A stretch of DNA of 64,000 nt from Pelagibacterium sp. 26DY04. GTDB taxonomy: Bacteria > Pseudomonadota > Alphaproteobacteria > Rhizobiales > Devosiaceae. Below, piece by piece: positions 28,577-36,950 of the stretch. Position 1 is the first letter of the stretch; each line of letters begins with the position of its first letter. The notes beneath the pieces are model-generated. The model was not told the origin of the DNA and made no database searches. It was given only the letters and a program-made list of their open reading frames with translations. The stretch covers positions 124,001 through 188,000 of the forward strand of contig NZ_CP101731.1 in assembly GCF_031202305.1 (NCBI RefSeq), given 5' to 3'. A program made the translations under genes and the position numbers.

Positions 28577-28591
28577 GCGTCGGTCACTCCC

Positions 28592-28624
28592 GTAACAAAT
28601 GTCACTCGCATGTAACAAATGTGA
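28592..28624. promoter_or_regulatory. Direct-repeat operator between the SorC-type regulator and ugpB
   Basis: GTAACAAATGT occurs at 28592-28602 and again at 28612-28622, exactly 20 bases apart, which is two helical turns. The site also carries TCAC (28602-28605) and GTGA (28621-28624) as outer arms of a dyad. It sits 16 bases before the regulator's start and about 95 bases before ugpB. It is the best candidate operator for the SorC-type protein. Confidence 0.55.
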
Positions 28625-28718
28625 TCTAGGTGTTCAGTGTCGCCGTTCGGAGAGGGATTGGCAAGCCATCCTCCCGGCACAGGCTTACAGCTTTTTGCCC
28701 ATCGAGGATCAAAAACCC

Positions 28719-30041
28719 ATGACTGTTTTCAACAAGACCCTTGCGGGTACGGCCCTTTGCAGCGTTCTGGCGCTCGCCGCTACCCCGGCGTTCTCCCAGG
28801 AGCGTGTTCATATTGAATGGTGGTACGCCCTCAGCGGCCGGCTGGGTGATCTGACTCAGGAAATGATCGCCAATTTCAACGCCTCGCAGGACCAATACGA
28901 AGTCGTGGGCATCCATAAGGGCAATTACGAGGAGACCATGGCGGCCATGGTCGCCGCCTACCGCGTGGGCCAGCAGCCCACCCTTCTCATGGCCGCCGAG
29001 CGCGGTTTCATGACCATGCTCAATTCGGGCGCCATCGTTCCGGTCAACCAGGTGATGGCTGAACAGGGCTACGACACCGATTGGGGCGACTTCATCGCAC
29101 CGGTGGCCGGCTTCTACGTTGTCGACGGCGAGCCCGCCGCCTTGCCCTTCAATTCCTCAACGCCGATCTTCTGGTTCAATCAGGATCAGTTCACCGCCGC
29201 CGGGTTCGACGGGCCGGCGGACACCTGGCAGGAACTGGACGAGCAGCTTTACGCCCTCAAGGAACAGGGGATCACCGAATGCCCCATGGTGCTGCCCAGC
29301 GACTTCCAGTGGAGCCTCCTGGAAAATTATTCCGCCATCAACGACATGCCGTTCGGCACCAGCGCGAACGGCTTTGATGGGCTCGATACAGAATTCGTCT
29401 ACAACACAACCGGCATGGTCGGCCAGGTCGATCGTCTCGCCCGCTGGGTCGAAGACGGCATCCTGCATCTCGCGGGCGAGGGCATGAGCTCGACCCAGAT
29501 GTTTGTTTCGGGCAATTGCGCGACCGTGATGTCCTCGACCGCCAGCCACGCCTCGGTCGAGGCCGGCGCCCAGTTCGACTGGAACGCCACCTTCATGCCC
29601 CATGAGGAAGGCGTCGAGCCCAGGAACAGCACCATCGGCGGCGGCGCGATCTGGGTTGTCGCGGGCCAGGACGACGGGGAATATGCGGCCGCGGCCGCGT
29701 TCCTTGATTTCGTCGCCAGCCCCGACAACCAGGCCTGGTGGAGCGAACAGACCGGCTATGTGCCGGTAACCACGGCTGCCTATGAGCAGATGGCTGCCGA
29801 GGGATATTTCGAGGAGCATCCCACCCGCGAGATCGCCATTCTGCAACTCTCGCGCGGCGAGCCCAACGAAAATTCCCGCGGCTTCCGCTTCGGCAATCAC
29901 AACCAGACCACCGCCATCCTGGTCGAGGAAATGCAGGCGATCTGGACCGGGCAGAAGACGGTTCAGGAAGCGCTGGATTCCTCGGTCGCCCGCGGCAACG
30001 TGATCCTGCGCCAATACGAGCAGCTTCATGCTGGTCAGTAG
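28719..30041 (+). CDS. ugpB: Glycerol-3-phosphate / glycerophosphodiester ABC transporter substrate-binding protein
   Basis: A 440-residue periplasmic binding protein with a signal peptide (to about residue 27, ending PAFSQ). It follows E. coli UgpB closely in several places: IEWWYALSGRLGD, IHKGNYEETMAAMVAAYR, PFNSSTPIFWFN, STIGGGAIWV, KTVQEALDSSVARGN. UgpB captures sn-glycerol 3-phosphate and deacylated phospholipid diesters. A GAGGA site precedes the ATG at 28719. Its 3' end overlaps ugpA by 14 bases. Confidence 0.92.
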   Translation: MTVFNKTLAGTALCSVLALAATPAFSQERVHIEWWYALSGRLGDLTQEMIANFNASQDQYEVVGIHKGNYEETMAAMVAAYRVGQQPTLLMAAERGFMTMLNSGAIVPVNQVMAEQGYDTDWGDFIAPVAGFYVVDGEPAALPFNSSTPIFWFNQDQFTAAGFDGPADTWQELDEQLYALKEQGITECPMVLPSDFQWSLLENYSAINDMPFGTSANGFDGLDTEFVYNTTGMVGQVDRLARWVEDGILHLAGEGMSSTQMFVSGNCATVMSSTASHASVEAGAQFDWNATFMPHEEGVEPRNSTIGGGAIWVVAGQDDGEYAAAAAFLDFVASPDNQAWWSEQTGYVPVTTAAYEQMAAEGYFEEHPTREIAILQLSRGEPNENSRGFRFGNHNQTTAILVEEMQAIWTGQKTVQEALDSSVARGNVILRQYEQLHAGQ

Positions 30042-31023
30042 CGACAGCTCGACGATCCGGGAAGGCGCGCCTTGGCGCCTTCCCGCGTCGCTGTTTACTG
30101 GCCTGCGTGCTCGTTTCGGCGCGCAGTCCTCCGAGGGGCTCAAGGCCGCTCACTTCGCCAGGCCGGGAATCGCCATCGTCCTCCTGGCGCCGCAACTGCT
30201 GATCCTTTTGTTCTTCTTCTATATCCCTGCCTATAAGGCACTCTCGCTGGCCTTCGTGCAGACTGACCCGTTCGGGCTCACCACGATGTTTGTGGGCCTG
30301 GACAATTTCATGCGCTTGTTCGCCAGTCCCGAATACCGGTTCAGCGCCAGCCTTTCACTGGTTTTCACCTTCGTCCAGAGCGTCATAACGCTCAGCTGTG
30401 CGGCATTGCTCGCCTTTGCCACAGACCGGGTGGTACGCGGCAAGGCGATCTTCAAGGGCATTATCCTGTTGCCCTACGCCATCGCGCCGGTCGCTTCAGG
30501 CACCATCTTTGCCTTCGTCTTCAATGCAAATGTCGGCCCCTTCGCCAATTTCCTGCACGAGCTGGGGTTGCCCTGGAACCCGGCCCTGCGGCCCCTCGAT
30601 GCGCAGATTCTCGTGGTGGTTGCCGCCGTCTGGAACCACCTCTGCTACGACTACATCTTCCTGGTGGCCGCCATGCTGGCCGTGCCGCGGTCACTCATGG
30701 AAGCCGCGGCGCTCGATGGCGCGCGGCCGGTGCGGCGGTTTTTCACCGTTACGCTTCCGCTCATCATGCCCACCTTCTTTTTCCTCATGATCATGAACCT
30801 GATCTATGGGCTATTCGACACCTTCGCGCTGATCGACACCATGACTCAGGGCGGCCCGGCCGCTTCAACCAGCACCCTTGTCTATAAGGTTTATCAGGAC
30901 GGGTTCGTCCAGCTCGACCTGGGCTCGTCGGCGGCGCAATCTGTGGTGCTGATGGCGATCGCAGTGGTCTTCACCATCCTCCAGTTCCGCGCCGTCGAGC
31001 GCCGCGTCAATTACGGGGTGTAA
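30028..31023 (+). CDS. ugpA: Glycerol-3-phosphate ABC transporter permease UgpA
   Basis: A 331-residue permease with six membrane helices and the ATPase-contact EAA loop EAAALDGARPVRRFFTV near residue 231. The segment YGLFDTFALIDTMTQGGPA is typical of UgpA. About 45 hydrophilic residues precede the first helix, so a start further in is possible. The gene overlaps ugpB and is followed 3 bases later by ugpE. Confidence 0.9.
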   Translation: MLVSSDSSTIREGAPWRLPASLFTGLRARFGAQSSEGLKAAHFARPGIAIVLLAPQLLILLFFFYIPAYKALSLAFVQTDPFGLTTMFVGLDNFMRLFASPEYRFSASLSLVFTFVQSVITLSCAALLAFATDRVVRGKAIFKGIILLPYAIAPVASGTIFAFVFNANVGPFANFLHELGLPWNPALRPLDAQILVVVAAVWNHLCYDYIFLVAAMLAVPRSLMEAAALDGARPVRRFFTVTLPLIMPTFFFLMIMNLIYGLFDTFALIDTMTQGGPAASTSTLVYKVYQDGFVQLDLGSSAAQSVVLMAIAVVFTILQFRAVERRVNYGV

Positions 31024-31026
31024 GCC

Positions 31027-31947
31027 ATGGTCGAACGCAGCCCCTGGCTCACCGCCTTCTGTTATCTCGTCCTCATCATCGGGGCGGCGATCGTTTGCGT
31101 GCCGCTCTATATGTCGTTCGTTGCCGGTTCGCTCGACTATGTCCGCCTGCAGCAAATGCCCTTTCCGCTGCTTCCGGGCGGCCATTTCTGGGAGAATATG
31201 GTCACGGCCTGGAACCGGGTGGATTTCTCCCGGCTCTACATCAACTCCATCATCGTCACGGTCGGCATCGTGACCGGCAAGATCGCTGTTTCGCTGATCG
31301 CGGCCTTCGTCATTTCGTACTTCCGGTTTCCCTTCCGGATGACGATGTTCTGGCTGATCTTCATTTCGCTGATGCTGCCGATCGAAGCGCGCATTATTCC
31401 CACCTATGAAGCCATCGCCGACGTGGGCGGACCGCTGCGTGAGCTCTTTCGCATTACCGGCATTTCCTGGCTCGTCGAAACGATGACCGGCTATCGCATC
31501 GAGATGGCGCTCAACTGGAACTTCATCAACACCTATCCCGGGCTGATCCTGCCGCTGATCGCCTCGGCCTCGGCGACGTTCCTGTTCCGGCAGTTCTTTC
31601 TGACCATTCCGGACGAATTATGCGAAGCCGCCAAGCTCGACAACGCGGGGCCGATCAAGTTCTTCAAGGATATCGTGCTACCGCTCTCGACCAGCAATAT
31701 CGCGGCTCTGGCCGTTATCCTGTTCATCGGCAACTGGAACCAGTATCTCTGGCCGTTGCTGTTCACCACCGATCCCGAAATGCGCACGGTCGTGCTGGGG
31801 CTGAGCCATCTGGTGCCCGGACCCGACGAGCCGCCGGCCTGGAATCTATCCATGGCCGCGGCCTTCTTCGTGATGCTTCCTCCCGCCCTCGTCGTCATCT
31901 TCCTGCAGCGCTGGCTCACCAGCGGCATGGTCGATTCCGGCAAATAG
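31027..31947 (+). CDS. ugpE: Glycerol-3-phosphate ABC transporter permease UgpE
   Basis: A 306-residue permease of the MalG/UgpE type with six helices, the segment MLPIEARIIPTYE, the EAA loop CEAAKLDNAGPIKFFKDIV, and the C-terminal NWNQYLWPLLFTTDPEMRT. It would pair with UgpA. No ATP-binding gene (ugpC) follows; the next gene is the glycerophosphodiesterase. Confidence 0.9.
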   Translation: MVERSPWLTAFCYLVLIIGAAIVCVPLYMSFVAGSLDYVRLQQMPFPLLPGGHFWENMVTAWNRVDFSRLYINSIIVTVGIVTGKIAVSLIAAFVISYFRFPFRMTMFWLIFISLMLPIEARIIPTYEAIADVGGPLRELFRITGISWLVETMTGYRIEMALNWNFINTYPGLILPLIASASATFLFRQFFLTIPDELCEAAKLDNAGPIKFFKDIVLPLSTSNIAALAVILFIGNWNQYLWPLLFTTDPEMRTVVLGLSHLVPGPDEPPAWNLSMAAAFFVMLPPALVVIFLQRWLTSGMVDSGK

Positions 31948-31970
31948 AACTCAGCCCTCAAGGATCACAC

Positions 31971-32726
31971 ATGACGTTTATCATCGGGCATCGCGGCGCC
32001 CGCAATCTCTGGCCCGAAAATTCGATTTCCGGGTTCAGGAACCTTCTCGGGATGCCCGTCGAGGGCGTCGAATTCGATCTGCATCTCGACGGCGCCGGGG
32101 AAATCGTCGTGATCCATGACGCAACGCTCGAGCGCACGACCGACAGAACCGGCCCCGTCGGGACGCTTGCCGGGGGCGAACATGCCCATGTGCACCTCAA
32201 GGGCAGCGAACATGGCGACACCATTCCCACATTTGCGGACGTGCTGGCCATTTTTGCCGGCAGCGGTTTCGAACTCCATGTCGAGCTCAAGACCGACGCC
32301 CAAGGTGTGCCCTATCCTGACCTTGAGGCCAAAGCGGCCGCGCTCATCGATAGGTTCGGCCTCGCCCAGCACAGCTTTCTCACGAGTTTTTCGGTCCCGG
32401 TCCTTCAAAAAGCACGGGACATCGCACCGCATATCCGAACCCTTTCGTCCTACCATGGACCGGCGGCGGAAAAGGAGGGTGTGCTGGGAGGTCTTCTGAC
32501 CCGGCTTGCCGTGGCCGACGTGGTGGCGGTGGAAAAGAAGCTTCTTGCCGACTATTGGGACCTGATCACCGCGAACGTGCCGCTCGAGCGGCTGGGGGTC
32601 TGGGTTCCCAACCAGCAGGGAGACCTGGAGACCTGGCTCGGCCGCGGACTCCGGCAGGTCACGACCGACAATCCCGATATCGCTCTTATGGCTCGCGAGG
32701 CACTGTCCCATGTCCCTGCGAACTGA
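31971..32726 (+). CDS. ugpQ: Glycerophosphodiester phosphodiesterase
   Basis: A 251-residue cytoplasmic GDPD enzyme that splits glycerophosphodiesters to sn-glycerol 3-phosphate and an alcohol. The catalytic segments are GHRGARNLWPENS at the N-terminus, VEFDLHLDGAGE and VIHDATLERTT, with LHVELKTD supplying a further metal ligand. There is no signal peptide, so it acts on imported substrate, as UgpQ does. The ATG at 31971 follows an AAGGA site; a longer open frame upstream is a shadow of ugpE. Its end overlaps the PhoD gene by 17 bases. Confidence 0.92.
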   Translation: MTFIIGHRGARNLWPENSISGFRNLLGMPVEGVEFDLHLDGAGEIVVIHDATLERTTDRTGPVGTLAGGEHAHVHLKGSEHGDTIPTFADVLAIFAGSGFELHVELKTDAQGVPYPDLEAKAAALIDRFGLAQHSFLTSFSVPVLQKARDIAPHIRTLSSYHGPAAEKEGVLGGLLTRLAVADVVAVEKKLLADYWDLITANVPLERLGVWVPNQQGDLETWLGRGLRQVTTDNPDIALMAREALSHVPAN

Positions 32727-34242
32727 TCGCCGACGTTTCCTCCAGACCGGTCTTGCGGCGGCTGCCGTCTGGCCGGTCCTCGGCACCGTCCGGGCCGCAA
32801 CCTTTACGGCAGATCCCTTTGCTCTGGGGGTTGCTTCGGGCTGTCCGCGGCCCAACAGCGTGGTGCTCTGGACGCGGCTGATCTTTCCCGACACCGAGCC
32901 CGATCCGTTCACCAACCCATTCGCGCCGATCGAAAAACCTCAGCATCCGCCGCTCGACGTCGCCTGGGAAATCGCCTATGACGAGGCGTTCGCCCGGCCC
33001 GTTCTTTCGGGCATCGACCGTGCGGTCCCCGAATTCGCCCATTCGGTGCACGTCGAGGCAACGGGACTGGAGCCCGACCGCTGGTACTTCTATCGCTTCC
33101 GGTGCGGCGATGCGGTAAGTCCGGTCGGACGCACCCGCACCGCGCCGGCCTCAGACGCCGAAAACGGCCGCTTCAGCTTCGCCTTCGCCTCCTGCCAGCA
33201 ATTCGAGCAGGGCTGGTACACGGCGTATCGCGACATGGCCCAGCGTGAACTCGACCTCGTGGTCCATCTTGGCGACTACATTTACGAAGTCAGCTATGGC
33301 GGACAGCACGTTCGGAGCCATCAAAGCGGCACCCCGACCCTGCTGTATGAATATCGCGACCGGCATGCGCTCTATAAATCCGACCCTGACCTCCAGCGTG
33401 CTCACGCCGCGTTTCCCTGGCTGGTGCTCTGGGACGACCATGAGGTTGTCAACGACTATGGCGGCTCGGTCTCGCCAACCGATCCTTACGCCCCCGCCTT
33501 CTTGCGCCGCCGAGCCGCCGCTTACCAGGCGTGGTACGAACACATGCCGGTGCCCCCCATCGCCGCCGCCAATTTCGACGAGTACCGCGTCTATGGCCAT
33601 TTCGGGTTCGGGAGCCTGCTCGACCTCACCCTGCTCGACACGCGTCAGTACCGCGCGCCCGGCCCGGGCGAGGAGCGCACCGGTTTCGAGACGACGATGC
33701 TGGGCACCGCGCAGGAGAGATGGTTCGATACGACAATGGCAGCGTCGCAAGCGCGCTGGTCGGTTATCGGGCAGCCGACGCTGATCGCCGAACGCGACCT
33801 CGAACCGGGGCCGGACACGCGCTATGCCATGGATGCGTGGGACGGCTACCGGGACGGACGCGAGCGGCTGCTAAGCACGATCAAACGCGAAGCGATCCGC
33901 AATCCGGTCGTCATCGGGGGCGACCTGCATGCATTCTATGCGGCCGACCTCCATGAAGCGGCGGGAACCGCCGAGGGGCCGATAATCGCGAGCGAATTCG
34001 TGACAGGCTCGATCACCTCCAATCCTCCCGACCAGCAGGCGGTCGACTCCATAATCGCTGAGAACCCGCACCTCAAATTCGGCAACAGCTCGACCCACGG
34101 CTATTCGATCATGACCGTCGAACGCGACCGAACCCAGGTCGACCTCGTGGGGATCAGCGATCGCAAGGATCCGGCGGCCACCGCCGCCGTGTTCCAGCAA
34201 TTTGCCGTGCTCGACGGCATGCCGGGCGTCAATCGCCTTTGA
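32710..34242 (+). CDS. phoD: PhoD-family alkaline phosphatase/phosphodiesterase, TAT-exported
   Basis: A 510-residue PhoD-like enzyme with a twin-arginine leader (RRRFLQTG at residues 7-14, hydrophobic to about 30). An N-terminal fibronectin-like domain is followed by the metallophosphatase domain with FASCQQFEQG, HLGDYIYE, WDDHEVVNDY, LDTRQYR and GGDLHAFY, the Fe/Ca ligands of PhoD. It releases phosphate from monoesters and diesters in the periplasm. Overlap with the diesterase gene and with the transporter cluster makes a phosphorus-scavenging role likely. Confidence 0.92.
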   Translation: MSLRTDRRRFLQTGLAAAAVWPVLGTVRAATFTADPFALGVASGCPRPNSVVLWTRLIFPDTEPDPFTNPFAPIEKPQHPPLDVAWEIAYDEAFARPVLSGIDRAVPEFAHSVHVEATGLEPDRWYFYRFRCGDAVSPVGRTRTAPASDAENGRFSFAFASCQQFEQGWYTAYRDMAQRELDLVVHLGDYIYEVSYGGQHVRSHQSGTPTLLYEYRDRHALYKSDPDLQRAHAAFPWLVLWDDHEVVNDYGGSVSPTDPYAPAFLRRRAAAYQAWYEHMPVPPIAAANFDEYRVYGHFGFGSLLDLTLLDTRQYRAPGPGEERTGFETTMLGTAQERWFDTTMAASQARWSVIGQPTLIAERDLEPGPDTRYAMDAWDGYRDGRERLLSTIKREAIRNPVVIGGDLHAFYAADLHEAAGTAEGPIIASEFVTGSITSNPPDQQAVDSIIAENPHLKFGNSSTHGYSIMTVERDRTQVDLVGISDRKDPAATAAVFQQFAVLDGMPGVNRL

Positions 34243-34286
34243 TTTCAATGCGTCCAGGAAGCGGCGCAAGCTTTCAAGAAAACTAT

Positions 34287-35000
34287 ATGACCACTCCCGA
34301 ACTCATCATCTTCGACTGCGATGGCGTCCTGATCGACAGTGAACCCATCGCCAGCCGCACGCTGGCCGTGGCGCTGCAGGGCGCCGGCATTGCCATAACG
34401 CCTGGGGAATCGCACAGGATTTTTACCGGCAATGCCGAAAGCGACATCCGCCGCATTTGCGCCGAAACCTACGGGCTCGACGAGGTCGATGCCGTGTTTT
34501 CGCGCTGGCATGCAAGTCTCTATTCCGAATTCGCCGTGTCGCTCAAACCGATGGCAGGCATGGTCGAATTGGTCGCCGGGCTGTCCGTCCCCAAGTGTGT
34601 CGCGTCCAACAGCACCTTTGCCCGCTTGGAGGCGAGCCTCGGCCGGACCTCGCTGTGGCCTCTTTTTGCGCCTCACATATTCAGCGCCCAGGCCGTGCCA
34701 CGACCCAAGCCGGCGCCGGACCTGTTGCTCCATTGCGCCAAGGCCTTCGCGGTGCCGCCTTCACACTGCATCATGGTCGACGACAGCCCGCATGGGATCG
34801 CATCGGCGGGCTCGGCCGGCATGCGGGCCATCGGCTTCGTGGATGAAAACGATCCCAGGCCCGGCCGTGCCGATCTTCTCGCAGGGGCCGGCGCCGCTCA
34901 GGTCGCGCACGGCGCCGTCGAGTTGGCCAAAATCCTCAATTCGCTCGTTCCAGAAAGCGTCGCACCGGCCGCTGGAATGGAAGCTGTTCCTCATGACTGA
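34287..35000 (+). CDS. HAD-superfamily phosphatase (beta-phosphoglucomutase/GPP-like)
   Basis: A 237-residue HAD hydrolase of subfamily IA. The nucleophile motif is FDCDGVLID (D10, D12), motif II lies in VASNST, motif III uses the Lys in PKPAPDLLL, and motif IV is MVDDSPHG. A helical cap lies at about residues 20-85. It follows PhoD by 44 bases and probably dephosphorylates a sugar or glycerol phosphate made by the cluster. I chose ATG 34287, where the family begins. The ribosome site is weak, and an ATG at 34248 in the same frame is possible. Confidence 0.85.
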   Translation: MTTPELIIFDCDGVLIDSEPIASRTLAVALQGAGIAITPGESHRIFTGNAESDIRRICAETYGLDEVDAVFSRWHASLYSEFAVSLKPMAGMVELVAGLSVPKCVASNSTFARLEASLGRTSLWPLFAPHIFSAQAVPRPKPAPDLLLHCAKAFAVPPSHCIMVDDSPHGIASAGSAGMRAIGFVDENDPRPGRADLLAGAGAAQVAHGAVELAKILNSLVPESVAPAAGMEAVPHD

Positions 35001-35406
35001 TACTGCGATTCGCCGCACAGCCGCTCGTCTGCTTGAAACAAGCACCAATTGGATAATGTCAGCCAAGTCATGAAAATGGCGCGCCGGTCAGAACAAATCA
35101 GCGAACTCCTACTATATTGAAATTAAAAGATAATTACAACTTCAGGATTCACGTGTCCGCTTTGCGCCCTCATTCCGGCCGTTCCCCCATCCGCTTCGAG
35201 AAGCTCAAAGCGGACACTCGCCCTAGACGGTCAGGCCGGCGGTTCAGCCAGCCGGTCATTCGTCGAGCGGTGTGGGCGCTGCGCTAGGAACTAGCCCTAA
35301 ACATACCCAGTTTTCCATTGAGGTATTTTTCAGTACGCTCCTGTAAGCGCACAATAAATCGTGCGCTTGGCGGGGGAGCATCCAGGATATCGAATACGGG
35401 CAGCTG
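35001..35406. other. AT-rich intergenic junction at left edge of the accessory island
   Basis: No gene is visible in these 406 bases. Composition drops sharply: in the 60 bases from 35101 I count 22 G/C, against a typical 60-70 percent nearby. A 12-bp inverted repeat lies inside. Frames here are short and unlike known proteins. The switch from phosphate-metabolism genes to defence-type genes happens here, so this is the probable left boundary of an inserted region. I see no tRNA or clear attachment repeat. Confidence 0.45.
35153..35217. repeat. 12-bp inverted repeat with 41-nt spacer
   Basis: GTGTCCGCTTTG at 35153-35164 and CAAAGCGGACAC at 35206-35217 are perfect reverse complements. No coding frame spans them. 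They could be a terminator-like hairpin after the HAD gene, a mobile-element relic or a recombination end. Confidence 0.5.
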
Positions 35407-36384
35407 TTGCCTATCCATTTTGACTTGCCCAGGCATGTCATACCTCTGCGGACGTTCGTCGAGACCGCGGAGAATGCGAGCCAGATTGCCGAGGTCATAA
35501 ATCAAGAACTCTTCGGCGGCGCCTTCGTATACGAGATCGTCGTCATACCGCCGGAGGAAGGTACCTTCCTCTCACGGCTCGGCATCAACGTAAAATCGGT
35601 GAGTGCGGTCGCGCTAGTCGCCATTCTGTCTGGCCCGTTGGGCGATTTCGGCTCCGGCCTATTCCAGGAGCTCATCTCCAAGAGTGCGACCGAACTCGGC
35701 AAAGACGTGGTGAGTTCTATCCGATCGTCCATGGAGCAACTGCAGTCCTACGGCGAGGACAAGGAGGCCCTGTGCACAGCAGCGTCAACCGTCACCGTCG
35801 CAGCGGTGAAGTGGTTCCTGCAGGAGGATAACGAGGATATCGACCGGCTGCCATTCGCACCCGCTTTGACCGAGGCTTTGCTCGCGAAACGGAAGTTCTA
35901 TGATGCCTGCCGGGAGGTGCCGGACCTAAAAGGCATCGGATTCAGCCGGTCCCCCACCTTCCCGATAAAGCGCTCCGACTTCCAACGGATCAGCAAACTC
36001 CCGGAGAGCGCCGACGGCGACGACTGGATTGTGGCAATCGAAAACATCACGGGTGACTCCCCCAATTGGCGCCGACTAGACAAGTCAAGGAGTTGGAAGG
36101 GCACCGATCAAGGCGGGCATTCCCGATACTTTACCATCCAGGATGAGCGGTTCTGGGAGATGGTCTCCCGGCGGGAACTCGCGACTCGGATCGCGGACAG
36201 CATGAAGGTGCAGTGGGCCTACGTTCAAGGGCCCAAGGGACCGAAGAAACACATCGTTTTGAGAGTCCTCGAGTTCAACGGGATGAAGATCTCGCCTCCC
36301 ATGTCAGATCGCGAGATCCACCCTATCTTGGACAGCTTCAAGAGTGTCCAAGACCAGCAGCGATCGTTTTTCGACGAGGAGTAG
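35407..36384 (+). CDS. Unrecognised 325-residue protein at left end of defence island
   Basis: I do not recognise this family. The N-terminal 55 residues contain IPLRTFVETAENASQI and FVYEIVVIPPEEGTFL. A short hydrophobic stretch follows (about 64-86, VSAVALVAILSGPLG) that could be one membrane-proximal helix. The rest is mixed helix/strand with many charged residues, and the C-terminal part has WAYVQGPKGPKKHIVLRVLEF. The frame starts at TTG 35407; readable coding-like sequence continues a dozen codons upstream without an ATG, so the true start is uncertain. GC is lower than in the flanking chromosome. The next small gene starts 5 bases later, probably in one operon. Confidence 0.6.
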   Translation: MPIHFDLPRHVIPLRTFVETAENASQIAEVINQELFGGAFVYEIVVIPPEEGTFLSRLGINVKSVSAVALVAILSGPLGDFGSGLFQELISKSATELGKDVVSSIRSSMEQLQSYGEDKEALCTAASTVTVAAVKWFLQEDNEDIDRLPFAPALTEALLAKRKFYDACREVPDLKGIGFSRSPTFPIKRSDFQRISKLPESADGDDWIVAIENITGDSPNWRRLDKSRSWKGTDQGGHSRYFTIQDERFWEMVSRRELATRIADSMKVQWAYVQGPKGPKKHIVLRVLEFNGMKISPPMSDREIHPILDSFKSVQDQQRSFFDEE

Positions 36385-36388
36385 TCCT

Positions 36389-36601
36389 ATGGTGTTCGGT
36401 GGGTTCAGGAAGAAGCCATTATCGAAGGTGGAGCCTGTAGCACCCGCAAGGATGCCCGTTATGGTGGTGCCGCCGGCTCCCCACTTCGCCGAGGAGGCCG
36501 TCCGCTCACTGGGCTATCTGAAGCCCAAAGCCATCGACACCTTGATGTTCCTTATGGGCGATGAGCTCGCCGTCCATCCTCGCGAGACGGCGACTGGTTA
36601 G
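36389..36601 (+). CDS. Small unrecognised protein (70 residues)
   Basis: A 70-residue frame with a GAGGAG ribosome site 7 bases before its ATG, directly after the 325-residue gene, so translation is plausible. It has a basic, proline-rich N-terminus (FRKKPLSK, then PVAPARMPVMVVPPAP) and a helical C-terminus with LKPKAIDTLMFLMGDE. Its last 41 bases overlap the PIN-like frame that follows in another phase, which hints at a frameshifted or joined gene. No function is proposed. Confidence 0.4.
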   Translation: MVFGGFRKKPLSKVEPVAPARMPVMVVPPAPHFAEEAVRSLGYLKPKAIDTLMFLMGDELAVHPRETATG

Positions 36602-36950
36602 CCTCGCACTGACGCTTGCGCGAAAGCGCGCGTGGCTGTTGCTCACCGGCGATGGCCCGCTGCGCCAGCTCGCAGCCGCGGAAGCGGTCGAATGCCACGG
36701 GGTTCTTTGGATGCTGGACCAGATCCATGCAGCGGGGACGGCAACGACCGCCGCGCTCCATCGTGGCCTGACGGCGATATCGGCCCATCCCCGGTGCCGT
36801 TTGCCGCGTCCGGAAGTTCGACGCCGATTGTTACTCTATGTCGGCGAGTTGCGCCCCAAGCCTGACGACAAGCAATCGCGACAGGACTATAGTTCTGGAT
36901 CATCGAGAATTCCCGGTTCGAGCCGAATTTGCAGTTCGGCAAGCAGCTGA
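36561..36950 (+). pseudogene. C-terminal remnant of a PIN-domain (VapC-like) protein
   Basis: Residues about 10-55 of this frame read LVSLALTLARKRAWLLLTGDGPLRQLAAAE and then HGVLWMLDQ. This matches by eye the second half of PIN-domain ribonucleases, where an acidic residue in 'LLTGD' is a metal ligand. The N-terminal half with the first catalytic Asp is missing, and the start lies inside another frame. The 3' end runs 64 bases into the convergent helicase gene. I read it as a decayed toxin, not a working enzyme. Confidence 0.45.
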
